DNA from: Schizochytrium sp. TIO01
Taxonomy: Eukaryota; Sar; Bigyra; Thraustochytrida; Thraustochytriidae
Assembly (NCBI GenBank): GCA_004764695.1
Contig: SMSO01000035.1
Span: 3,043,040-3,107,039, forward strand
Direction of reading: 5' to 3'
DNA: 64,000 nt
This document shows, piece by piece, positions 56,023 to 64,000 of the stretch (its first letter is position 1; the number at the start of each line of letters is the position of its first letter). Position numbers and translations under genes: made by a program. Below the pieces are notes generated by a model. That model searched no databases. It was not told the origin of the DNA and was given only the letters and a program-made list of their open reading frames with translations.

Positions 56023-59000
56023 ATGGCGAGGGTCATTGCCGTGCCAGCAGGCTCTGCGACATGGTCGAGCACGGATGTTCTACGCATTGCCGTAGACGGT
56101 CGAGGAGTAATTGGATTTATTGAAGTCGGTGCGACCAGTTCCTTGGCCGATGCTAGACAAAAAATCGTGGCTGAGGTGGACGGCTTGAGTGATACCAACA
56201 TTTTCCAATTCCAGCTGCCTGACGCGGTCCCAATATCTCGCAAACAAGAGGAGTTCATTCTTGCTCGAGACTTTGTTCCAGTTATTCATCTACGTCTGCG
56301 AAACTTGAATCAGCGCACAGGGTCTTCAAGATCATTGACAAATAGTAGTGGAAACACCAACACAACGCCATTTGGAACACCAAGACAAGGGCCCGTAGGT
56401 ACACCAAGACAGGGACCCAGTACTCTATTCAACAATGGCAATACAAATGGCAGTGTTGGTGCGTCATCGAACGGGCAACACATTTTAGGAACCACAAGCT
56501 CCTATGTCAGCAGCAAAGTGACAGTCAGCTTTTTGGGGGAAGCTTACCATATTTGGGTTACTACGGGATACACTTTTGCTCAGCTACGCAGGGAGGCCGC
56601 GCGCTATTGGAGCTTCGCGCCTGAACATGTGGTTCTGATGGACGAAGATGGCTGCGCATGGCCAGACTCAGGTATTGTGAGCTCAGTCCTTGAAACTGGT
56701 ATGCTTGACCGCAGAGAGATTCTGCTGGTACGAAAACCAGGATCTGGTTTCCACGATCTTAATCATGTTGAGACTTCCCAGCGAGTTTCCACATTAAGCG
56801 CTGCAAACCAGGCCGAGCTTGACCGTCTACGCAGTTCTCGTCCAAACAATGTCATTACCACGAACAATTTGGGACAACAACATGCATCAACACCTCGCGT
56901 GCAACGATCACTTGCTAGTGGGCCAATAGCTGGAGGTCCCGCTAACCTCACATCAGCGTCCACACCCAAAGCAAAAGCACAAGATGTTACAGCAAGTGCT
57001 ATTATGCAAGAAATTTCGACACTGCAGCAAAAACAACAACGGCAGGAGAAAGCAAACACGGAATCTGAAACTCCCAAAGTTGATGCTTTAGTTCATCTAA
57101 ACGGGAGTGTAACGCTTACTGGGGGGTCAACGGAGGGTGATGAAGAAGATGACCGGGTGTCAGTTGTTAACGGTGCGCAAGAACTTTGCCTTGAAGCAGA
57201 TGATGAAGCTAATCCCTTCACTCTAGATTGCAATACTCCAAAGTCTAGTGCTGCAATGACAACAATTGCATCAACAAATCACCAGGACACATCTGTTGTA
57301 AAAGTCGTAGTCGAGCGCTATGCTGATCTTTGGCGAGCTTTCACATACTATTGTACACAGATAGACTCAAACAGACCCTTCAGTATGGACCGTCGCGGGT
57401 TCTTTGGAGTCCTCCAGGATTGTCAACTTGTCGACGATCAGTCCTTCTCTCCGGCAAAGCTCAACTTAATTTTCACGGCATCCTGCAAAAATGGAAAACA
57501 GAGCAACCGTATGTACTTTGAAGATTTCCTGGAGGCACTAATGAAAATCACAAGAAAAATCAAAGATAAACAGACAGGCCGTAAGCAGCCTAGTTCTCCG
57601 CAACATCGACCAATGTCAACTACAGAGAGGATCCAGGAGGAGCGCTCAGTTTTGACAAACTTCGTACGACTTTTAATGCAAATTATTTTGCCAAGGGCCG
57701 CCACTTGGAATGTGCATAAGTGGGATATGCATTCGCGATTGGCAGATAGACCTGAGGTTCTTGAAACCTTGCAGACATTTGCAAAGCCAATGTATGAAAT
57801 TTTTAGCTTTTACGCCCCGGCGGTGCACTCCAACAAGCTTGACATGGAAACAGATGCATGTTTCTATTGGAATACATTTTCGGCATTTGCTCTTGATTTT
57901 CAATTTGCTGAACTTAATATTCGTCCATTCTTGGCCGAAATTTACGTGTGTTCTGCCCATCATTTGCCCCTGCCTTACAAAGGAAAGCCGTCCTCCTCAC
58001 AAGGAGCCCGCTTGGTCATGCATACTGGGGCAGATACTGCCGAGTATACCCTTGATCATGACCGAGCTAATTCGCCGTTTAAGCATCACCGGCAACATGC
58101 AAAGGCTCTTGAACCACTCGTGAAAGATGGCTATCTACTTCAACACGCTACAGGGGAACCCATTTGGGAACGCCCTATTCTGCAATTTGGTCAATTTCTC
58201 GCTGCACTATTGCGTGTGGCGTGGTATGCCTTTCCTGATCTTGCCAACAGTCGCAATCCGGAGCTTGCCGTCAAAGCACTTATGCAGCATTTTTCGAAAT
58301 GTTTACGGAAGTCATACGTTGTTTCTCTACTTGAAAAGCGTCAGAATGTAAGTCGCTACCCGATCGGGCTACTCCAAGGAACCGAGATGCTCTATAAGCG
58401 CTATATGGATATGTGGAAGCGTGATGGGCAACCAGACTATCTCTTACAAGACTCTCCGGAAGCAGAGGACCTGCAAGGTTTCGGCTTTGTAACACATAGT
58501 CCTCTCGCAAGTCCTTACACTGCTATGGATTTGGCCTCACCGCATACTCTAACTTGTACGCCTGCCCCGCGTCGACGGAGTCAAAGCACAGGGTCGCGTA
58601 CGTCCGGAAGCCGCAAATCGCATGAGAATTTCTCTGTTGGCGATGGCAGACGCATATTGGAGGAGCTTCTTGCTGCTGAAGAAGCTCGCACAGCAGGTGG
58701 AAACCCCAACGGGCCAGCAATATCTGCTTTACTTGGTCTCCAACCACCAAAGTCATCGACACAAAGCCGGACTGGATTTGGTTTGTTCGAAGGTGTTGAG
58801 GATGCTGACGTTATCCAGCAAAGACTAGAAGGATTTCTTCATGATGACGATGCTCAGTTATATGACGAGCCGCTGGACTCTACCACGCGCAACTTGAATG
58901 GTGAAAACAGCAGTGTCATGGGCGGTAACACTGCAAGTGGGCCTGCTAGCCTGAATGGTAACTCTAGTATTCTAGACGGTGACTTGAAGAATTTCGATCA

Positions 59001-59862
59001 AGCTAGCTTTGGAGACGGAGACACTGTGGGTGGGCCTGGATCGCCTCGATTTTCTCTGGGCTCTCAAAGTCCAACAGATGTGCATCTCAAGACCATTGAT
59101 GGACTTGACACGGTGTCTGAAGCCTCAAAGTCAATCCATAGTACAGCTGCCAATTACAATAATAATAATATGGCGTATGACAGCGATCATTCGCTCTCTG
59201 AGACAGAAGAGAAACTTCGCTCTGTTTCCGACAATGATACATCTGGAGAGGACGATATGTCCTCTACGCGAGCAAGACCGACGACAAAACGAAAAGGAGA
59301 GTCTAACAGTTCCAACCGTCTGCAAGAGATTCTGCAAAATGAAAATGGATCACTCACGCTCCAGTCCGTGGACTTGCTTGGCCGAGTCAGTCAGCCTACA
59401 TACGAACTTTTATGCCAAGGTGGTGTTTTCCTCAAGCATGGGCGCAGAGGATACCCACACCGTCGTTTTGTTTGGTGTGATGAGCGTTTACAAAATGTTT
59501 ATTGGTGTTCAGTGGACCGCAAGCCTACAAAGAATGGACCGCGCACAAAGGCTCGGTCAATGTCAATTTTTGAGATTGCCAAAGTTTCATCTGGACTTGA
59601 GACAGATCGGTTGCAGAGGCTCTTAAAGCATAGTACGGCTTGGAACTTCCGGCATCGCAGCCGAGCTGGGTCTACAGATAGTAGTATTGATGTGAAACGC
59701 GTACTTTGCTTTTCGCTGCATGGAAAGGATCGAACCTTAGATCTTGAAGCTGACAGCGAGGACTTGCGAAAGGAGTGGATTGAAGCATTTGAAGAGATTC
59801 TCACTCTCAAAAAGAGAACCGCAATTGTGCATAGTGACGATGACGAAGAACCTGATGTTTGA
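56023..59862 (+). CDS. p25-alpha (TPPP-like) and PH-domain protein
   Basis: This 1,279-residue intronless protein combines domains that suggest a link between microtubules and membranes. Residues about 10-95 and 165-240 look like two beta-grasp (ubiquitin-like) segments. A p25-alpha/TPPP-type helical domain lies at about 429-512 (DRRGFFGVLQDCQLVDD, then FEDFLEALMKI); in TPPP proteins this module belongs to tubulin-bundling factors of ciliated eukaryotes. A further helical region (about 540-800) includes FGQFLAALLRVAWYAFPDL. The part from about 840 to 1,120 is Ser/Asn-rich and disordered. A C-terminal PH domain (about 1129-1262) starts GVFLKHGRRGYPHRRFVW and ends with the helix RKEWIEAFEEIL carrying the conserved Trp. 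I chose the ATG at 56023; four upstream codons open only from a GTG. Lipid or tubulin binding is inferred from domains, not shown. Confidence 0.72.
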   Translation: MARVIAVPAGSATWSSTDVLRIAVDGRGVIGFIEVGATSSLADARQKIVAEVDGLSDTNIFQFQLPDAVPISRKQEEFILARDFVPVIHLRLRNLNQRTGSSRSLTNSSGNTNTTPFGTPRQGPVGTPRQGPSTLFNNGNTNGSVGASSNGQHILGTTSSYVSSKVTVSFLGEAYHIWVTTGYTFAQLRREAARYWSFAPEHVVLMDEDGCAWPDSGIVSSVLETGMLDRREILLVRKPGSGFHDLNHVETSQRVSTLSAANQAELDRLRSSRPNNVITTNNLGQQHASTPRVQRSLASGPIAGGPANLTSASTPKAKAQDVTASAIMQEISTLQQKQQRQEKANTESETPKVDALVHLNGSVTLTGGSTEGDEEDDRVSVVNGAQELCLEADDEANPFTLDCNTPKSSAAMTTIASTNHQDTSVVKVVVERYADLWRAFTYYCTQIDSNRPFSMDRRGFFGVLQDCQLVDDQSFSPAKLNLIFTASCKNGKQSNRMYFEDFLEALMKITRKIKDKQTGRKQPSSPQHRPMSTTERIQEERSVLTNFVRLLMQIILPRAATWNVHKWDMHSRLADRPEVLETLQTFAKPMYEIFSFYAPAVHSNKLDMETDACFYWNTFSAFALDFQFAELNIRPFLAEIYVCSAHHLPLPYKGKPSSSQGARLVMHTGADTAEYTLDHDRANSPFKHHRQHAKALEPLVKDGYLLQHATGEPIWERPILQFGQFLAALLRVAWYAFPDLANSRNPELAVKALMQHFSKCLRKSYVVSLLEKRQNVSRYPIGLLQGTEMLYKRYMDMWKRDGQPDYLLQDSPEAEDLQGFGFVTHSPLASPYTAMDLASPHTLTCTPAPRRRSQSTGSRTSGSRKSHENFSVGDGRRILEELLAAEEARTAGGNPNGPAISALLGLQPPKSSTQSRTGFGLFEGVEDADVIQQRLEGFLHDDDAQLYDEPLDSTTRNLNGENSSVMGGNTASGPASLNGNSSILDGDLKNFDQASFGDGDTVGGPGSPRFSLGSQSPTDVHLKTIDGLDTVSEASKSIHSTAANYNNNNMAYDSDHSLSETEEKLRSVSDNDTSGEDDMSSTRARPTTKRKGESNSSNRLQEILQNENGSLTLQSVDLLGRVSQPTYELLCQGGVFLKHGRRGYPHRRFVWCDERLQNVYWCSVDRKPTKNGPRTKARSMSIFEIAKVSSGLETDRLQRLLKHSTAWNFRHRSRAGSTDSSIDVKRVLCFSLHGKDRTLDLEADSEDLRKEWIEAFEEILTLKKRTAIVHSDDDEEPDV

Positions 59863-60524
59863 TTAACATTTATAAAACTATAATAAGTTTGACGCTCGGG
59901 AAGAGTCGTGAAATACAAACCAGTCCATGAAGATATTTATCTCCTGCCCGTTTATTCTTCACTGGTTCTATTCTTTTCTCTTTTTTTTTTTTTAAATGAA
60001 GAAGGAACCCGTAGCATGAAGAATGAAAGAATTAATATATTTTCTTATTATCCCGGTTACGTAAAGGCTATGATATGACATTCCAAAGATCAAGAAAGTA
60101 CATGTTTCCATTCCTTTAATTACCAGTGCACATCCAATCTATTATAAAAATGCAAAATGCATGAAAACATCTCTGGTTGTTTGTATTTCCAATTCAAATC
60201 GTATACCTTGTTCAAAAGGCCAAAAACATAATTACTTTGGAAGATTCGCTTTAATGATAGATAAAACATGATTGCAATCTTTGTACACCGTTAGTCTTAG
60301 GTCTTAGACATATCGATTCAAGTACATTGAGTTGAATTAATTGTGATAGCCCAGGACTTCCAGAGAAATGAAGGGATGTTTCTCTATTTTGCAAGTATTA
60401 AACTTTGACGGATAATATAATTTTTTCAAACTTTTCGACATAAAGATGAACGCAATAAATACCTTGATGGTGAAAATATTGCTTTGAAAAAAACAAAACG
60501 AAAAAAAATGGCTCAGAGATATGA
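59863..60524. other. Convergent A/T-rich spacer
   Basis: This 660-base spacer separates two convergent 3' ends. It is strongly A/T-rich with T runs near 59,981 and A runs near 60,488-60,510, consistent with 3' UTR and polyadenylation sequence. No coding potential is seen. Confidence 0.5.
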
Positions 60525-63500
60525 TTAGCAGAGTTCGGGTAGATGTGCATCGCTCGCGCAAATATGAGCTAAGTCAAAGCGAAGGCGATCTTCTTCTGGC
60601 ATATCGATAAGGCCTTTCGTTAATATATTTTCTCGGAAGAAAGCGCCAAGGTCACGTTCTAAAAATTGCGGCTGATCTTTATGTGTTGGCCTATGATTTA
60701 GCCCCATTTGTGTCCTGGCATCTTTTAGAATTAACCTCGAGGCCTTTGACGCTTTTTCTCGAGCAGCTGCCTCGCAAGCTAGGAACTCAGCTCTTATTTC
60801 TGGACGCTGTAATAAAGATTCATAAAATGCTCTTGTCCATTGATCTTGCGCTTGAAGAATAGTTTCTACAGGCGCGAAATTATCAACTGCCTTTACTTCG
60901 CGTTGAGCTTTACTTCCTTGCATTCCTGATGGCCTTTCTTCAAACTGCGCGAGTCTTGCATTTTGAAGTTGCCTCAAGGTTTCTATAGTATAAAGCCCTG
61001 GCGGGGCTCGATTCAGTAACAACTGGAAGCGTTTAGTGTCAAGTTTAGATGGCTCTACCGCAGGAGCCATGCTCAAGAGCTCCGTCACAGCATGCTTAGC
61101 AGCAATAGCTAAATCAGTGATATGGTCTGGTGCCTCACCATTTTGCTGTACAACCATTGTGTGCTTGCCAAGTTTAATTGTGTGCAAGCTACTTTGCAAG
61201 ACAAACAGATCAGGCAGCAGAGATCGCATCGCGCGATATTGTGACCTGTAGCCTTGAATCTTATTTTGCACTCCCCGGTGCTGATGAAAATTCTTTTGCT
61301 TTGGCTCCTCAAGTACATGATTGTGCTTTTCGAGCTGTTGCGCTATCTTACCGATTACGCCCAGAAAAAATACCATTCCTTCAGAAGGTACAAAAACATC
61401 ATTTCCGGCAAACTCTTGCGCTAAAGCACAATGTTTTTGCACTACCTGAACAATAGTTTCGATACATTCAAGGTTATCAAGAACTCGCTTTGCAGTCTGA
61501 TTCGAAAGCAAGTTAAATAGAACACCGGCTAAAGATAGCTGTAAAGACCTCGTCTCATCCGAAAAGGGGGCTCCTCCCAGTGCGTGAAGTACTGCATTCG
61601 GAATAGATGCTAGTCTTCTCAAAGATGAAAGCACATTGCAAAAGTCTTCTGATCCCTGTGACAAGTGAAGTAAAGTCAGTGCAGCAAACATATGCTGCTC
61701 TGGGCGTGTTTTGGTCTCTGTATCTGTCTCTTTAGCGGCTGCGCGAGGTGTTGGAGATCTTACAGACAGTGGAGCTTCGAGTTGCGTAATATCGGAAGGC
61801 GACCCTGGCGGCGTTGGTCTCCGACTGGGTACCTCAATAAATAAAGAATGGATAAGACAATTGGCGATGTTTCTGCACTGATTTGGTTCCTGAAGACTAG
61901 GCACAAGAATAAGGTTAATCTTACTGAAACGCAAACTTCTGAACAAGATGAAAAGTAGGTTTCGATTGGTAGACAAGTCCCGTGAAAAAGACTCTTCTTG
62001 GATCAAAGCAAGACCAATATCTATCAGCTCACGAATAATTCTGGAGGAGCCTGCTTGCGCAAATTCACTAGTATTTGCAAGATGTGCAATCCAGTGAATT
62101 ATAGCATACATTCCACCAATAAGGGTATCTTCAAGAGAGGGAACATGATACTTCAAAGCATCGGTACCTTGAAAGAGCTCTACTCGAGTAAGAAGGGCAC
62201 GGGCCAGCGTCTCGATGTTTGATAGTGTTGCAGAACGCTCCATAATCTCATTGTACCGAGTCGAAGCGCTCTCTAGTTCAAGGACATGTACACTTAGCTG
62301 ATAGAGACTTGCTTCTGATTGCAAGCGTTGAGCACGTGCATCTAGGGCCCCAGTGGCAAGGTCATCCACTGAGGCAATCTCGTTACTAGCTTTGCTCTGT
62401 GGTTCTTTGCAAAGTTCAAAAAGTACTAGACAAATATCCGTGCTAGCAGCACGTAGAGCTGGATATGTGCTTGTGGCAATTTCTTGATACTGTGTGTTTG
62501 ATATTTGCAGTTGTGCAACTTTAGCGGTTGAAAGGCACATGAGTTCTGTAGAACTATATATAAATTGCAGTAATATAGATACGTCAGGTTGCTCGAGATC
62601 GAGTTGAGGCGTCACGACACCAAGAAGACCTCCTCGAAGTAAACACTTACACCATTGAATTGCATCAGAGCGCTCCTTGACGAATAGTTCCTGAAAAAGA
62701 TAGTCAAACATGACCCAACAAAGGCTACGGTCTTGAACCACCTTGGCAATGTCCACAATGATTGGCGTAACGACTTCTTCCAAAATTTCTGTTGACAATG
62801 ATCCAATTCGGTCGATAATTCGAGCTGTAATGTCATATGCGTCACTATCAAGGCCAGGCTGACGAGCAAGAAGCTCGTATAATTGTGGTATGAGTTCTCT
62901 TATAACATTTGCTGGGTGCTGGAGCTGATGACTCTTTACCATAAGTTGTTCGCAAAGTCTGAGAAGCGCAGGTACCTTGTTTGAACTCACTGGCTCTAGA
63001 GAGATCGTCCGTGCATGATACGAACTTGTTAAAGCCGGCGTCATTGGTAAAGTATCAGGTTGGCGTTGGAGCAGGAACACGGCTTGAACTATTTCATGGG
63101 CGCTCACACAAGGGTAAAAATTGCGGCTCGTTCCTTGTAAAAGTTCTAAAAAGGACTCGCTGGGTAGGTTCGAGTTATTGATAAGACTTGCATTTTTTCG
63201 CCAGAGTTGCTCGACGCGCAGAAGATGAAGCCAAAAGTGAGCTGCAGCATTTTCTCGCAACGCAGGGTCTCTCATAGTGCGAGCTTTCAGCTGGTACAGC
63301 CTTGCATCTATCCCTTCAAGGCCTTCCACGCGAGCCAGGCCCTGTGCATTTGCTGCTGTACCATGTGCATCTGCTACCGTGGCACCTGCCATAAGTAAAG
63401 CGTCAGTATCGATGGCAAGTGTGGCCTTGACAAAATCTAGAAAGGCAGATACGTTGGGATTCATAGAGCGACCGTTGCTCCCTGGTCCCGCCTCGGTTGC

Positions 63501-64000
63501 GAAGAGCGATCTTGTGTTTCTTTTCTGATTCAGCTGCTTAGTCGTATCCTTATTATAACCTTTGTCATGATTGTCATGATTGTTATCCTCGCCATTCGTA
63601 TTCCCCACTTGCTCTTGTCTCGCATGTTCACTTGGATCATTTACTTCAGCATATCTATTCGGCTCTTTCAGGCCCGCATGTTCTAAGTCTTCGCGCCTCT
63701 GCAGCTCAATGTCATCGCGAGTGAGAAGTTCGTCAAGCGCAGGCCCCAGCTCGGTGTTGAGAATCTTAAGGAGTGCTTCTGCCAAGTCTCGCGAGACTGT
63801 AGATCCCGAAGTAAAGGCAACATCGACTCCACTTGCAGCAATTCTCGCGAGCGCAAGTGCTGCGGCATCAACCTGCTGAGGGTATTTGTTGAACCCGAGC
63901 TGAGCGGCTCGAAACGCTAGCGCTGAGATGTAGCCTCCCTCCGCACGAGCTGCGAGCACTTCGACGGCATGTCTTTCCTGGGTTATTGCAGCGCAGAATT
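60525..64000 (-). CDS. C-terminal part of a large helical-repeat protein (partial)
   Basis: The frame is open from the right window edge to a TAA at 60525-60527, giving at least 1,157 residues; the true N-terminus lies outside. I do not recognise the protein with confidence. It is rich in Leu and Ala with many amphipathic helices, for example LLRLCEQLMVKSHQLQHP and LSLAGVLFNLLS. It lacks membrane segments and has a few polar loops (about residues 115-160 of the visible part, and a Thr/Pro/Ser-rich stretch encoded near 61,720-61,820). This looks like an alpha-solenoid scaffold. Large nucleoporins of the NUP188/NUP205 class are one candidate by size and composition, but no diagnostic motif was found. 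An N-terminal GTG at 63959 is not the start; the frame continues upstream of it. Confidence 0.6.
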   Translation of the reverse strand, partial: FCAAITQERHAVEVLAARAEGGYISALAFRAAQLGFNKYPQQVDAAALALARIAASGVDVAFTSGSTVSRDLAEALLKILNTELGPALDELLTRDDIELQRREDLEHAGLKEPNRYAEVNDPSEHARQEQVGNTNGEDNNHDNHDKGYNKDTTKQLNQKRNTRSLFATEAGPGSNGRSMNPNVSAFLDFVKATLAIDTDALLMAGATVADAHGTAANAQGLARVEGLEGIDARLYQLKARTMRDPALRENAAAHFWLHLLRVEQLWRKNASLINNSNLPSESFLELLQGTSRNFYPCVSAHEIVQAVFLLQRQPDTLPMTPALTSSYHARTISLEPVSSNKVPALLRLCEQLMVKSHQLQHPANVIRELIPQLYELLARQPGLDSDAYDITARIIDRIGSLSTEILEEVVTPIIVDIAKVVQDRSLCWVMFDYLFQELFVKERSDAIQWCKCLLRGGLLGVVTPQLDLEQPDVSILLQFIYSSTELMCLSTAKVAQLQISNTQYQEIATSTYPALRAASTDICLVLFELCKEPQSKASNEIASVDDLATGALDARAQRLQSEASLYQLSVHVLELESASTRYNEIMERSATLSNIETLARALLTRVELFQGTDALKYHVPSLEDTLIGGMYAIIHWIAHLANTSEFAQAGSSRIIRELIDIGLALIQEESFSRDLSTNRNLLFILFRSLRFSKINLILVPSLQEPNQCRNIANCLIHSLFIEVPSRRPTPPGSPSDITQLEAPLSVRSPTPRAAAKETDTETKTRPEQHMFAALTLLHLSQGSEDFCNVLSSLRRLASIPNAVLHALGGAPFSDETRSLQLSLAGVLFNLLSNQTAKRVLDNLECIETIVQVVQKHCALAQEFAGNDVFVPSEGMVFFLGVIGKIAQQLEKHNHVLEEPKQKNFHQHRGVQNKIQGYRSQYRAMRSLLPDLFVLQSSLHTIKLGKHTMVVQQNGEAPDHITDLAIAAKHAVTELLSMAPAVEPSKLDTKRFQLLLNRAPPGLYTIETLRQLQNARLAQFEERPSGMQGSKAQREVKAVDNFAPVETILQAQDQWTRAFYESLLQRPEIRAEFLACEAAAREKASKASRLILKDARTQMGLNHRPTHKDQPQFLERDLGAFFRENILTKGLIDMPEEDRLRFDLAHICASDAHLPELC

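Overview
The window is nuclear DNA from a eukaryote. It holds long single-exon genes separated by AT-rich, microsatellite-rich spacers. One small gene has three canonical GT-AG introns of 157-290 nt. Large intronless ORFs with disordered, Ser/Gln/Asn-rich extensions sit beside flagellate-type genes (tubulin tyrosine ligase-like, p25-alpha/TPPP-like). This combination suggests a protist, possibly a stramenopile of the thraustochytrid type. That placement is inference; no rRNA or organelle marker is present to prove it.

Layout. At 2.3-4.8 kb (+) lies a multi-pass membrane protein resembling the OSCA/TMEM63/CSC1 channels. At 5.4-6.7 kb (-) lies a phytanoyl-CoA dioxygenase-like Fe(II)/2-oxoglutarate enzyme, convergent with the first gene. 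At 8.3-10.2 kb (-) lies a RING-finger protein. At 13.0-20.2 kb (-) lies a 2,395-residue, largely disordered protein. Its folded core matches the JmjC, helical and zinc domains of KDM6/UTX histone demethylases, but it lacks the metal ligands. From 20.2 to 45.3 kb there is about 25 kb without any gene I can recognise, full of mostly tetranucleotide microsatellites. The dense region then resumes. It holds a rhomboid intramembrane protease (45.3-46.5 kb, -), a four-exon prefoldin subunit 5 gene (50.0-51.1 kb, +), and a tubulin tyrosine ligase-like gene convergent with it (51.4-53.0 kb, -). A p25-alpha/PH-domain protein follows (56.0-59.9 kb, +). Last is the 3' part of a large helical protein that runs off the right edge (60.5-64.0 kb, -).

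How the genes fit together. Three adjacent genes at 50-60 kb all point to tubulin: folding (prefoldin), C-terminal modification (TTL-like) and bundling (p25-alpha). The rest look like unrelated housekeeping or regulatory genes. The most unusual item is the KDM6-like protein. All three Fe(II)-binding positions are replaced, and its C-terminal zinc module appears split by an insertion of about 580 residues that carries a Tudor/KOW-like segment.

Limits. Introns exist here, so small spliced genes in the spacers may be missed. Several coding-like fragments are recorded as findings rather than genes. Residue positions are counted by hand and may be off by a few where marked 'about'.
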